NCBI GenBank assembly: GCA_018340805.1
Contig: JACMZG010001911.1
Span: 37,517,476-37,581,475 of the forward strand
DNA length: 64,000 nt
Reading direction: 5' to 3'
Source of the DNA: Microvelia longipes
Taxonomy: Eukaryota > Arthropoda > Insecta > Hemiptera > Veliidae
The position numbers were made by a program, and so were the translations under genes. Positions 36,223 to 49,069 of this stretch are shown piece by piece. How positions within the stretch are numbered: position 1 is the first letter of the stretch; every line of letters starts with the position of its first letter. Below the pieces are notes generated by a model that did not search any database, was not told the DNA's origin, and saw only the letters and a program-made list of their open reading frames with translations.

Positions 36223-36327
36223 ATTAATAAAACACCCAAGTCTTTCCACATATAATATTTATTGAAAGAGCCAGCTTTCAACCTAGGTTGAAGATTTTAT
36301 GTGGAGAGACTTGGGTGTTTTATTAAT
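36223..36327. repeat. Short foldback related to the PLE tails
   Basis: ATTAATAAAACACCCAAG at 36,223 is perfectly inverted at 36,310-36,327, and the arms contain CTTTCCACAT/ATGTGGAGAG. The centre, AACCTAGGTTGAAG, and the AATAAATATTATATGTGG part resemble the tail at 46,240-46,275. It looks like two abutting inverted PLE tail ends. Confidence 0.65.
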
Positions 36328-36450
36328 GTTTCTTTAGTGTTGCAAAGAAAAAAAAATATATAGAAAACAAGTAGCTAAATCTGGAGATTAACATCACTCC
36401 CTTCCTCTAACTATAATTTTAAAAAATGGCTACAACATAGGATAACTCAA

Positions 36451-36945
36451 GGGGGTCTCGGTGGTGTATTGGTTAGCACGTGCACCTGACACCCAGACAG
36501 TCTGGGTTCAATTCTGGTTGGGGCCTCTAAGATTTTCATGAGAGGGATGGAAATCCTTTCATGCGCTGTCCTTTGAAAGGGACGTTAACCCGGTGGTTCC
36601 GAGCCTGTGTGATGTCAGATACTTGTAAAATATCCCTAACACTAAATGAACCTGGGTTGAGGCAAAATTTAAGACCCTCAATAGTAGTTTAAATTAAATA
36701 TATATCTTTCTGCCTTATATGGTTTCGAGAGCAGGAAAGCCTGGTCTGGCAGTGAGGCACGTGTTGTTTCTAGTTGAAGCTTAGAGTAGTAAAGTCACGG
36801 CTCTTCCGTGGGTTAGACGTAATATACCTGCACTAGGACTCATAAGGTATAGAACACTATCTTCTATCTAAGGGAGTCAGCAAAAAGGGCCCAACAACGC
36901 AGCCTACTTGCTTGGTGGTCTATCCTAATTACTATTACTATCACT
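36451..36945 (+). mobile_element. tRNA-derived SINE with target duplications
   Basis: The head at 36,451-36,530 is tRNA-like: a GGTGTATTGGTTAGC A-box region and a GGTTCAATTC B box (36,505-36,514), as in the common arthropod GGGGTCTCGGTGG SINE heads. A tRNA-unrelated body of about 400 bp follows, ending in an ATTACTATTACTATCAC simple-repeat tail. Flanks AGGATAACTCAA (36,439-36,450) and AGGGTAACTCAA (36,946-36,957) are a 12-bp duplication with one mismatch, which fixes both ends. Transcription would be by RNA polymerase III. The good duplication suggests a fairly recent insertion. Confidence 0.85.
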
Positions 36946-36957
36946 AGGGTAACTCAA

Positions 36958-37776
36958 ATTGAAATAGTTCGAGGACCATACCTTATTCGTAGCCTTACCT
37001 AAAGTCACAAGTTTTAAAATTATTTTTTATAAAATTAAGTTAATTTTTTGAAATTTAAACACATCTGCCATGATTAGATTGTTAGAAATTCCTTAGTAGT
37101 CTGGTGTTTTCAAGAAAATGCCAAATTTCAAAAAGCACCTGGACAATGAGCAAACTGACACAAACTTTTAGCAAGGACAACAATACTTCCGAAATGGCAT
37201 TAGGCTAGCTTTGACTAAAATAATTTATTGATACTTTGTCATCACATTAAATGACATAATATTAGGGTTGTTAATCAGGAATTCAACTTACTGATACTTT
37301 AAAACTAAATTGAACTTTGCAATACTGAGACAAGCTTATCAGTAATCCAAAAACAACACAACCATTATTAAAGTAACTAAAGATAATAATTATTAAGAGC
37401 AAAGTTATTAAAGAAGGCAATTTACAGTTCAAGGGTAGGATAAAGTTTTAGACCTTAACACAACTTTTAGGAAAGAAGGTATAGAAGGTTTCTGTAATCC
37501 CAGTATTAACAACGGTTCCCCTATTAATCAAGTCTTTAAAATGAGATATACTCCTACTCCCTCATAAATTAACACATACATATTTGAAATGATAAACATA
37601 AAATTGATCAACAATGGAAATAAAACGAGGATAACTGATAAATAAAAAAATTAATTAGAAATGAGATTAAATAAATAATTGTGATCAAAGCATAAAGAGA
37701 TTAATTTGAATGAAATTGAATAAGTGAGTGACATGATTTGAATTGAATAAGTGAGTTACATGATTTGAATTGAATA
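36958..37776. other. Non-coding up to the first gap
   Basis: AT-rich, no exon found. Just before the gap an approximate direct repeat, TGAGTGACATGATTTGAATTG and TGAGTTACATGATTTGAATTG, is present (about 37,720-37,776), a likely cause of the assembly break. Confidence 0.6.
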
Positions 37777-38606
37777 NNNNNNNNNNNNNNNNNNNNNNNN
37801 NNNNNNNNNNNNNNNNNNNNNNNNNNNNNNNNNNNNNNNNNNNNNNNNNNNNNNNNNNNNNNNNNNNNNNNNNNNNNNNNNNNNNNNNNNNNNNNNNNNN
37901 NNNNNNNNNNNNNNNNNNNNNNNNNNNNNNNNNNNNNNNNNNNNNNNNNNNNNNNNNNNNNNNNNNNNNNNNNNNNNNNNNNNNNNNNNNNNNNNNNNNN
38001 NNNNNNNNNNNNNNNNNNNNNNNNNNNNNNNNNNNNNNNNNNNNNNNNNNNNNNNNNNNNNNNNNNNNNNNNNNNNNNNNNNNNNNNNNNNNNNNNNNNN
38101 NNNNNNNNNNNNNNNNNNNNNNNNNNNNNNNNNNNNNNNNNNNNNNNNNNNNNNNNNNNNNNNNNNNNNNNNNNNNNNNNNNNNNNNNNNNNNNNNNNNN
38201 NNNNNNNNNNNNNNNNNNNNNNNNNNNNNNNNNNNNNNNNNNNNNNNNNNNNNNNNNNNNNNNNNNNNNNNNNNNNNNNNNNNNNNNNNNNNNNNNNNNN
38301 NNNNNNNNNNNNNNNNNNNNNNNNNNNNNNNNNNNNNNNNNNNNNNNNNNNNNNNNNNNNNNNNNNNNNNNNNNNNNNNNNNNNNNNNNNNNNNNNNNNN
38401 NNNNNNNNNNNNNNNNNNNNNNNNNNNNNNNNNNNNNNNNNNNNNNNNNNNNNNNNNNNNNNNNNNNNNNNNNNNNNNNNNNNNNNNNNNNNNNNNNNNN
38501 NNNNNNNNNNNNNNNNNNNNNNNNNNNNNNNNNNNNNNNNNNNNNNNNNNNNNNNNNNNNNNNNNNNNNNNNNNNNNNNNNNNNNNNNNNNNNNNNNNNN
38601 NNNNNN
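37777..38606. other. Assembly gap, 830 N
   Basis: Unsequenced. It could hide a milton exon. The odd length suggests an estimated gap size rather than a fixed one. Confidence 0.99.
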
Positions 38607-39437
38607 ATGAAATGCTTTTTATAGAAGAAAAGGTTAAACAGTGAAAATATACATTATGTTAACAGTTAGATTTTATTACTTATAAATAAAGTTTTTAAAT
38701 CTCGGTTTATAAATAAATTTATTAAGGTTTGACAATATTGAATGCGCCTTACACTCAATATGTAAAAGCGAGATGAACACTAAAATTTATTTACAAAAAT
38801 CAACTGTAAAACTGTAAAATCTATAATTTCAGGTATCATTATTAAAAGCAGATATCAGAGCATATTATGACCATCTTTACAAAACACTCTCACACATAAT
38901 CTAGCTAAAGTTAAATAATTCTGGTGCCGAGGTCCGCAAGCCAGGCAAATTTTCTTTAGAATGCCTGCTTTTTTACTTATCAATCCGACTTTTGCTTAAG
39001 TTTTCTGTTATTTAATAACCCAAGCAGTAGCGTCACAACTTGTTAATTTTTTTGAAGTTTTAAAAAAATCGTAAATTTATATCATAGATTATACACTGCA
39101 CTGCACAGCACTTATGAAGCTCAGTTCATGCTAAGTTTATGAGGAGTTTGGACACAGTACCAGGCGCAATCCCCTTCCCTCCCCCGCAACACGAGCTACC
39201 TCTCAATAGAGAATTTTCATCAAAGAAAATTCGCTAAAAACAGAGGCCTCGGCGCTTCACGCCTCGTCTGAAACGCGACTTCGGCGCCGGGGGCGCCAAA
39301 GCCTGTAAAAGCAGACTTTCGCGTCTCCCTGTGGCCTCTTTGCAGCCAAATAGTTGTTGTCCTATAATAGTTAGTCATGTTACTAGTTTATAAAAGTGGC
39401 ATATGGCATGATGTATGGAAATTTTCAAAGGTGTTAC
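38607..39437. other. Non-coding with a short GC-rich island
   Basis: Mostly AT-rich. Positions about 39,240-39,350 are strongly GC- and CpG-rich (GCCTCGGCGCTTCACGCC, TCGGCGCCGGGGGCGCC) against the surroundings. It might be a promoter, possibly of milton on the minus strand, or a piece of a GC-rich repeat. No exon can be assigned. Confidence 0.4.
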
Positions 39438-39600
39438 AAAAAAAATCGGGTACTTTTGCTTATCACATCGGATTTGCGACGCTCGTCTTCCCTACTTCGG
39501 ACTCACTTCACGCGTTTTCAGAATATACAAGTCGTTAAATTTATACTGTAACACAGATAGTGAATACATCCGTTTCATTCATCCTACAAAATGTTTATTG
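39430..39600 (+). repeat. 5S-bearing repeat family, 5' fragment D
   Basis: Matches the start of copy B: CGGGTACTTTTGC, CACATCGGATTTGCGACGCT, ACTTCGGACTCAC, AATATACAAG and TACATCCGTTTCATTC. It stops before the 5S-like segment. Confidence 0.7.
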
Positions 39601-39659
39601 CGATAAATGTTCATTTTAAAACAAGCAAAACCTAAAAGTTATTTTTTGTCATTTACACA

Positions 39660-39800
39660 TATGCGCTACCCAATCCGTGGAAATACTGTATAATCTTGAT
39701 CAGTGAATGAGCCCCCCCCCTCTCTTCCAAAAAAATCATTTCCCCCTTCCCCTTTCCATAACACCAACCTCATAAGCTTATTTTTATTTGAATATTCGCT
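39660..39800 (-). repeat. Repeat shared with 41,690-41,850 and 52,790-52,920
   Basis: On the minus strand it has a TATGAGGTTGG block, a GGGGAAGGGGGAAATG block and a GGGGGGGCTCATTCACTGATC block. Two + strand regions carry the same order of blocks. Function unknown; no coding potential. Confidence 0.55.
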
Positions 39801-40973
39801 AAAATTAAGTACACACTTTATTTGCATTATATTAACGATTATGATAAAATTAAAACAGATCAAAAGTAATTAGACTTCCTCAAAGTTTTAATTCAAAGCG
39901 TTTTTTCATGAGAATAAATGACATGACTCAAAATAGTTACCTCACGAGTAAACATCGTCATACAAATATTTCAATAATTTCATTTAAGAACACTTTAAAC
40001 AAGATACAAGCGTAGCGAAATAAATCTTATAAAAGTAGATATCAGGGGCATATTGCCAAAAAAAAACTAGGGGATACATTTAGAATTTGAAAAAAATAAG
40101 TACGTATTTCTACTGCATTAAACAAGAACTACGGCATAGCAGTAAAAAACTTCCATTTTTAATCTATAACCACGCATCGCTCGAATCTCATAAACTCAAT
40201 TTCTTTTTGAAAATTCGCAAGTAAATGAAAAGCATAATTTTAATTAACAGTAGTAGAAAAAAATCATTTTGAGGTGAGTCTTATGACATCATGACTTGTC
40301 TACATTCATATATTCTTATCTCCGGCACTGAAGATGACCGTTTAGGTTCAAAGAAGGTTTTGATTAGATTAAATTAATCAATATTGTGAGAGAATTTTTC
40401 GTACTCATTATTATCATATACTTAACACGTGCTACACCTTCACGAAGTAATATATATGATGAGTTGCATTCAGATAGTTTGGTAAAAAATACTACCCCGG
40501 ATTTTCCTAAAAAAAAACGAGAGAAAAGTAAAAATACAAAGAGATGCTCAGAAAAGATCAAAAGAGAAAAATCAATGATTTTATTATTCAAATCCATTAG
40601 AAAAGAATTGAGCTTTTTTAAAGGAAAAATGTAATTTGAATTTGTTTCTCTTGAGATTTATTTTACAAAATAATGTAATATAAATATTTATACAGCAAAC
40701 CCCATTTCTTGCCCCAAGTAAAAAGGGAGCAAAGAGTTTTAACTTTAGATCGATCATAATAAATCCATTTTGCTCCATAAATCGACAAATTAAAACTGAG
40801 AAAGCAATTTTAAAATGACTTAATAGGCCATTTATAGACGCCTTTGATGCTATAAATATGAATGTAATTAAATTTCCAATACTGTAGACTGCAGAGGAAT
40901 TAAATATCTCTAGTCCCAAGCAAGGATTATAATTGTTCCGTTAAATCAAGGATTAAAAACGTATTTATAGTTG

Positions 40974-41033
40974 CAACGATAACGATAACGATATTAGATT
41001 AGATTATAACGATAACGATATAATCGATAAAGA
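40974..41033. repeat. AACGAT-type microsatellite
   Basis: Imperfect tandem copies of the hexamer AACGAT, with two GATTAGATTA-type units in the middle. Confidence 0.85.
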
Positions 41034-41689
41034 TAATGGCATTTTAAGGTAAATACTAATACTTTTATTTGATGAAAACTAAAATTTTAAAAAGGCTTTT
41101 GAAAAGAAAAAATATCTTGTTTAGGAACAGTTAGTTTTACTAGCGCTAAGACTTTTCGTAAACGGTCTTATTAAAAGGTGTGTCAATGTTCTACTTTAAT
41201 TATAATCATTTTTAAACGCTACTACTATTATAACAACAAAAATTTGTTGGAACAAAAATATATACAATTAGAATATAAGATTATTATACGTAACCTTTAT
41301 GATATTTTAATCGTTTAAAAATAAAATGCAAAATCACATGCACAATTTTCCTGACCGAGAATAGTGACCTAAGAGATAGGTCATTAGAAAAGACAGGCAA
41401 ATTAATTGGATCACGAATTTGTATTAACAAATAATATAATACTTGATAAAAACAAAAAAGAAGTATACAAAGCCTTGAATCGGTCAGAAATTTTTTAGAG
41501 AGGAATAAACCGTGAAAATATTCCCTGTCTCTAGGTAAAGAAAGGAACTGTTTCATCTTCTCCATTGTAACAGTCCAAGGACTGAAAGATTTAATTTTTA
41601 ACATGATTTTGTAATTAATATAAGGTTGAAGGAAGTATCTTGAAAAATCAATAATGTAAGTTTTGGCAACAATTGCTAGATCACAAAAA

Positions 41690-41850
41690 TCGTGCTGCTT
41701 GACGATTTTGACAGCTTTTAGCGAATTTTCAATGAAAAAATGAGCTTAGCTCAAATAATGAGAGGTTAGGGTCATGGAGGGGGAAAGGGTGAGTGGTGGA
41801 TTTTTCGAAAGGGGAAACTCACTGATCTATGACTATAAATATTGCTGAGG
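41690..41850 (+). repeat. Repeat shared with 39,660-39,800 (-) and 52,790-52,920
   Basis: Blocks GAGGTTAGGGTCATGGAGGG, GGGGAAAGGG and AAACTCACTGATC in the same order as the other copies. Confidence 0.55.
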
Positions 41851-44800
41851 TTTATACATAAATATACATATGTAGGTACGAGAATTATGTTCCTAGACGT
41901 TTCTATGGGACACGATAACTTTTGAACGCTTTCTCGAATCGAATTGAAACTTAGTACAAAAATCTACCTTGTTAATGTACAAAAAAACATTTAAAAAAAT
42001 TATAAAATATGTTCATAAACGTAAAAGAAAAGGCATATATCGATTATTCCTACGTCACATCTCTAAACTAAAAATATATCGATATATAGTATTGATAACA
42101 GGGTGCACCGTATACCGAAGTTCAGCCCTGAACCCTATTGTTTATGAAATATGTGTGACTTCATCCACCCACAATCATGACCCCACAAACATGATATCGT
42201 GGCAGTATGCCACTTATATGACGAACTGATATAGGACAACAACCATGTGGCCGTGGACGAAACTCTAGACAAAAAATTTCCTACACATATTTTTTTATTT
42301 TATTTATAAAGTTAAACATGTATATTATATTATCTTTATTAAATAAAATGTTTCTTCAATCAATACGTAAGAAACATTTGAGTGATACAATAAAATACTA
42401 TAGTATATATATAGAACAGCCAAAGGGTTTACGATTACTGCAGGCAAAAGACCTGTTTTTTGGAAAATTGTTTGAATATCGAAACGGGATCTCCTAGAAA
42501 TATATAATTGCGAAAAGCATTTCGACTATCGAAATCAAAAGACCTTATATAAACAAAACAAAGCACTGATTACATTTGAATGTCAAACAAAGCCTAGTTC
42601 TCTGGAGTGCTTTTGCTTTAAATTTTCAATTCATTAGTTTTAACTCCAAAACCATAAAATTAGCATTTTAGAAAATTAATACAATATTTCAACACTCAGC
42701 GGATATGTTAGTTTTCATTCCCACGATAATAATACAACCGAGAAAACATAAAAATAGATTCATTTATGTTATTTATACAGAAAATCTCAAAATTACAAAC
42801 AATTGGAAAAATGCAACCACAAGCACATTTTTTATTCAATGTCGCTACTCCTATAATAACAAATATTTTAAGATGTAATCAAGATAAATTACTTCATTTC
42901 TCAAGCAACTTTACAACTTTAATACAATGAATATAGCTTTGGAATATTCAGTAAAAGTAGAAACCAAAGTTATATAAAATTACCATTGATTTATCACTGC
43001 ACATTCCATGTAAACAAAGATCAAAATGCATTAATCCATAAAAAGGTATCTTTAAAGCAATAAAAAAAGCATTACCTAATGTATCCGAAGACAATTGAAG
43101 AATATTTTATTGTTGATATTATTTTCTCTTTTAAGACAGAGATGAATCTGTGAGGAAGCACGGGTTTAAAGCCATTGTCTTTTTTTTAGGAAATTATACT
43201 TTAAATATAATTAAGTCCATTTCACACACAATGTAATACCGTTCAATTTAATTACTTTACCACAAAAAAACTTTAAGGAAGTACTTAAGAGGTTTTGTCA
43301 GAATATATTTTTTAAATAAAATTAAAATTATTTACAAGTCGTGTTTTTTAAATCTGAAAAATGAATGGGATTTTGACAAGGGAGAAAAATGTCAAATGTT
43401 ACTAAGGAAAAGGTTAGACAAATTAATAAAATAAAAATATACAAATAGTATTTATGAAATAAATATAAGTTTAAGGCAGCCCTGTCTCAATGTATACACT
43501 TGTGCACTATATAAATATCAGAACAAAAATACTGAACTCAGTGTATATAGGGTTTAAAATTAAAAGAAACAAAGCTACAAATTTTATCGTTAAATACATG
43601 TATTAAATCTCATGTTTGTTGACTCTATTATTAAAATTATTTAAAAAAATACTTCACTTGGCGCGCTATAAATTTAAAAACAATTTGATTTTTTTCTTTT
43701 TGTCAATTGGTCTAATAAATCAAGAAATAAATTATAATAACGAACGGGCGCTGTAATCGGAACTTAGTAAATTTCATAAACGTGACACATGGAACTCCTA
43801 CTGTTTAAGTTAAATGTTATAAATTGTTATTTCAGGTAGGATTATAACTGTAAGGCCGCAAGGATTACTTATTTCGGGCTAAAAATAAAATTATAAGATA
43901 AGAAAGATACAAACAACTAAAAAGAAAAAAACAATAAAATAACACAAATACATCATTCTGCAATGACCAGAAACTATTTGATACAAACGAAAAAGAAATA
44001 AGTGTTGAGAAAAACGTTAATAAATAGTCTTCACTTGAGCATAACAATCCAAGACTAATTAAAAATCAATAAACAAAAAATATAGAAGAGATAATTATAG
44101 ATAATGATAAAACTAGGTGTAACCACCTCTAAGAAAGAGTAGTTAAATTCAATTTACAACAACAATTTGACTAAATTAATAAATTAAACACAAATTCAAG
44201 TAAGGAGTTTACCACTTTAACAAAAGATGATATTTTAGGAAAAACATTCAACTTTTAATAGAGAGAAGCGGGAAGTTTTTATGCTAGATCTCGTTTTACT
44301 AAAGAAAAGAAGAACAAGTCCATTAGTGAGTTTTCAGGCATTAGGGAAATTCTTTACACGTTTCCTATTTCAAGGTATATAATAGAGAAAAATCACTCGA
44401 AAACTTTAGATAACATGCAACTGCTTAATTTGCTAACTTATGTACAGTAAATTTATCAAATGATGCTTGGATTTAAATCAAAATTAGTTAAAAATACGTA
44501 TTTATTATGAAAGTTAAAACAAATACCAGCAAAATTTAAATATTCAAGAGATAGCTAGAAATGCAAGAAGGATCGCTGGAAACAATCCTCCTGAAAACAA
44601 CTCCACACGAAAACTTAAAGTATATAAGTATAAAAGTATTTTCACCACTCAGAAACTTTAATATAGATTTTAGGCTACTGAACGAGAAGTATTTAAATTA
44701 AACGTATTAGAAAGAAAAAAAAAATCTCTAAAATCTAATAAGTTCATCCTACAAACCAACCAAAGGATGTGATTTTTGGGCTGATATATTCAAATGTGCA

Positions 44801-45904
44801 ACAAGAAAACTACATAAATCAGACCTTAATTACAATTTTTAAGATTCAAGGGTGCTAAAACAGAAATTACATGCACAAACTCGATCACAAACTTAAGTTT
44901 TCCCTTAATTATGAAAGAAAGGAAAACAAAATAAAATAAATAAGAATTGAGTACTGTTCTATTATTTCTTTCTTGAACTTTATTTACTCAACCATTGTAA
45001 AATATATTTATCCCAATCTTTTACCCCATATTCATGACTTCATTATAAGTATTAAGTAAAAAGTACTTTAAATTTAAAGGATAGAAAACTTTAGTTTAGT
45101 CACAACACAGGGAAGAGTTATATTTTTAATTACATTTCATTACTCGGGTATATAATTAAAAAAGTTTTTTCGTAATATTAAAGTGGAATCTTGTTTTTAA
45201 GGAAACACACTACAGCAGATACAAATGGTTAATTTTGAACCTTTTTCTATGCCGTCTAAATACAATAGAAAAGAGTGGAGGACGGGAAATCTTCTTTTCC
45301 TCCCAAATGACCTTCGCAGTGGCTGCTCTAAAATTAAACTCCCCATTAATATGCAAGCGTAGTGATTCTATCTAAACCACCTACCTCTACTCAACACCTT
45401 AAATAAACTCTACTAATTACTTTACAGCCACACAATGCAGATTCAAAACATTATTTTTTTGCATAAAACGTATTTTGTATTTTGTACTAACATCTTGAAA
45501 CCTTTTTGATGCACTAAGTATGTAAAAATATGGTACATGGTCATTTTATTACCAAGACGTTAACTTGGTTACCGCTTTTAAACCTCCAAAAAGCTAAACT
45601 GGAGAATACTATGAAGAAGATATATCCGGAAACATTACATTCTACTCAATTTGATTTACTGCTTGGGTGCTGTAGTAGGTACTTCCGAGCTTATTATGCA
45701 CCATACAACAACTCTAACACTAAAGATAATTAAAACAATATAACATATAATTAATTATTATTTATTAATTGTTATTAATAAGCCATCACGGCACCACGAC
45801 TTAAGTCGATTTGCATGAACTAATTAAAATTATTATAAATAGTAAATTATCGAAGCATGTATTTTTTTTTATTTGTGCAATAAATGGTTATTTATTTAAT
45901 TGTT

Positions 45905-46296
45905 ATTGAAGGAACGAAGAAAAGGGTCTCTCCACAAGCTCTTTCAACCTAACATGAGGCCATCATCAGTGGCAGATATAACATAAAGAATAAACGGCTA
46001 AGAGAAAGACATTAGAGGTAAATACAAGTCAAACTGTGGAATTCGCAGTTTTCCTTATCTTCTTGTTCGTCTCGACGATGTCTATCAAGACTCACCGACA
46101 TCGTCGAGTCGAAAAAGAAGAGAAGGAAAATTGCGAATTTCACAGTTTGACTTGTACTTATTTACCTTTAATGTCTTTCTCTTCGCTGTTTATTCTTTAT
46201 GTTATATCTGGCACTGATGATGGCCTCATGTTAGGTTGAAAGCGCTTTGAATAAATTATAGTTTTGTGGAGAGACTCTTTTCTTCGTTCCTTCAAT
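45905..46296. mobile_element. Two Penelope-like element 3' ends, head to head
   Basis: A near-perfect inverted repeat of about 390 bp. The right arm, read on +, encodes the PLE C-terminus LTDIVESKKKRRKIANFTV with stop TGA at 46,148-46,150. The left arm, read on -, encodes DIVETNKKIRKTANSTV with its stop at 46,031-46,029. The two copies differ at many sites, so they are related insertions or a diverged terminal structure rather than a fresh palindrome. Past each stop come matching 3' untranslated sequences with CTGATGATGGCC...AGGTTGAAAG (46,214-46,241 on +; 45,969-45,942 on -) and an outer TGTGGAGAGAC...AAGGAACG... end. The endonuclease and reverse transcriptase parts are missing. The peptide matches the tail of the remnant at 665-1063. 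Confidence 0.85.
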
Positions 46297-47134
46297 TATG
46301 AACAACTCCACTGGTGCTCATTCAAAATTATATGTTCATTGTTAATTATATAAATATACTTAAACTGATATAAACAAAAATGATATCGTATTTTAATCAT
46401 GTTTGCATTACATCTTTTAGTCCTTGATGATGGCATGCCTAAAATTGTTTTCCTGCTCTTTTTAAAATTTTAACGATAATTTACTAAAAACTCATATATA
46501 AGCGTAATTTTCTCATGAAAATTAACTGAAATATCGACTAATGTGCAATCTAGGCCATTTTTTATTCTAAACTCTGTTATTTAAATATACCACAACAGCA
46601 CAACTTACAAAATCGTTATTGTCTGTTAAAATATAAACTCACTTTTTACGATACACAAGAGAGATAAATCAAGATCAATACGGTACTTAACAGACGTCTT
46701 AAAACTTTATATTTGACGAGATTCATCAATACATTATCTATACAACTACAGAGTTTATCGCGAGAGCAATAACCCACCTTAACATAAAAGTTTCATGATT
46801 CCAACCACTAAGTTTCTTTTAGAAGGTCGAATATAAATTTGTTTTAGCAATCTAAACTTATCTTAAAGTAAAATATAGTTTTATTTTATTTCGAAAATAT
46901 ATCGAATAAATTAGCTTCCTGATACTAAAACATATTTTATATATATAAATGTGTGTGTGGATGTAAGAGTTCCAAACGTTGTGTATGGAGCACGAAATCT
47001 CTCTGGGAGATTCTCGGCGTTTCAAATCGAAACAAAATTTGTTGATGGAAAATGCAGGGCGTATCAAACCCAAGTTTAATACATAGCACTTGAAAAATAT
47101 TATGTAATAACAAAAATAAGAAATAAACAAAAAT
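46297..47134. other. Non-coding
   Basis: No gene or clear repeat seen. It is mostly AT-rich apart from a short less AT-rich stretch near 46,970-47,050 without coding signal. Confidence 0.5.
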
Positions 47135-47420
47135 CGGACACGAGGTACCCCGGAACTTTTCCTCATTACATCGGATTCATTACGCACATCTTCCACAATT
47201 CGGACTCGCTTCGCACCAATATATAATTGGATAATTAATACTGCAACACGTCTTCGGACTAGCTTCGTTCGTCCTCAGTAAATACATCCATTTCATTCTC
47301 AGTGGTCAATTATCCACTGACCACGCTCGCCATTTTTCCGTGTTTTATGAATTTCCAAAATTTATGCTGAGTCATTATTACGAGTTAATGACGTCAAAAA
47401 ATATTTTTTAATTGATGAGA
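47135..47420 (+). repeat. 5S-bearing repeat family, copy E with internal deletion
   Basis: Begins GAGGTACCCCGGAACTTTTC, keeps the TCGGACTCGCTTCGC motifs and a degraded 5S-like segment, then jumps from CCACTGACCACGCTCGCC to TTTTATGAATTTCCAAAATT and a TTAATGACGTCA block. The AT-rich middle of the family is deleted. Confidence 0.75.
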
Positions 47421-49069
47421 TGATAATATCTAGAGTCAGCACTCAAGTAAATTTTTTTTAAATTTTTTTATTCGATTAAAATATTTCTCAAACCTTACTT
47501 AACCAAACGTAAAAACCACTAAAGTCAAAACTATCATTAAATAATATAAATGAGTAAAAATACATTATGACTAAATCCAACTTTTTATCAATTTGATAAA
47601 ATAATAATTAATAATTATAATAATGACTCGTGTGCTTTTTCCCGCCAACCCTAGATATATTTTTTGATGGATAGTGAGCAAGCGTTACAGATAAATTACT
47701 TTAAAATAGTCCACCAGGTAACAAACAAACTGTTGCTCAAAATATTTAAAAATAACAATTCATAAAACTTCGATCTCAATAACTCGAAAACTTGAGCTAT
47801 TAGCTAGAGATGGTGAAAAGAGGCTCAATAAGTTTTTAAGGTTTACAGTATGAATAAAATCAGTCCATAAGTTAACTTTTGAAATAAGAAATAAGGCAGC
47901 ATAGATCCGAATTTGGTACTTTGTTTAACAGAATAATAAAACATTTAATGAAAATAATCAAAATCGAATTAACAGTACAAAAAGACTGGAGTAACACGCG
48001 ATAAGTATATCCTTCTCAATGTCATGAATAATTGATAATAATTTATCCACTCATTCTGTCATACCATGAATAGATTTAAAAATTATAAAAATAATTTCAA
48101 ATTCTACTCTTAATGTAGAATAAATATTTGAAGTAATTTGAGTCATTTTAGGCTATAGAGTAAATACAGGCAGGTAATTTCAAAAATATTTATAGCAGTG
48201 TTCAAAGTAATAATAGATACGAATATGTAATACTTTTTCTGACCCATTACCTGACCAATTAGTTGTTCTATTAGTTTTAGCGTTTGCACTAAATTTTTGA
48301 AACTGAGATTTCGCCAAAAATATCCGCTTTAGATCTTATGATTTTTGGTACTGAGTGTGTGTACTTATAAATAAGCGTGTCTGACAAAATCGTAGCTCCC
48401 GGTGCGACAACAGTAGAGATTTAACGGATATATGCTTTAGGGATGCTTTGGAACAGTGGCGCACCCAGGATTTTTATTTAGATAGAGCTAAAATACTAAC
48501 ACGCAGTAAAATAATACATTGCGGGTTTTAGTATTATTTCCATTTACCATTTACCGACTGGTTAAGAAACCAATGGGATTCTCCACAGGAAGGAAACAAG
48601 TAAAAACACAAACTGAATTCAAATATAAAAAATTTCAAGGTTATCATTATAAAGAACCTAACTAATTTAAACAATGAAGCGAGCTGAAGCAAATTTTGCG
48701 TTTAAAGATAGCATAATTACATGCGATAGTATAATTACATTAATGAATCGTCTGGGGTGGGGGCTTCAGCCCCCTTAGCCCCCCTGCTCATGAAGTTTGT
48801 TCTAAATACTTATCCAGTAGTTTGTACGAGTTAACGAGTCTATATTAATTTTTGAAACTAATTAAACAACCTAAACATGACAGTATTTTGTGCAACAATT
48901 ATTTTAACAACACCTATACTTCAAGAAATACAAAACGAACAACATTTTAACAAACACTCAGAAAAGAACTAAGTAAGTTCAATAAGTAAGAGGCGACTAA
49001 GTAGCACTTAAAATAATAATTGATGCTTCTTATAATTCCTTTATGCCATAGATAAGCAAATAAGTACAA
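47421..49069. other. Non-coding
   Basis: No exon or structured element recognised. A short G/C-rich patch near 48,755-48,790 (GGGGTGGGGGCTTCAGCCCC) contains a small hairpin. Confidence 0.5.

Larger units (their letters stand above)
39801..45904. other. Long non-coding stretch
   Basis: No gene recognised on either strand; open stretches translate to low-complexity I/K/N/F-rich peptides. It includes a possible PLE tail (about 40,320-40,385), an AACGAT microsatellite and the repeat at 41,690-41,850. It may be milton 5' intron or intergenic. Confidence 0.5.

Noticed and set aside
36451..36530. Functional tRNA gene
   Set aside because: A and B boxes are present, but no proper acceptor stem closes and the sequence continues into a SINE body with target duplications.
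37770..38624. Long apparent open frame across the first gap
   Set aside because: It is made of N; only a few real codons at each edge.
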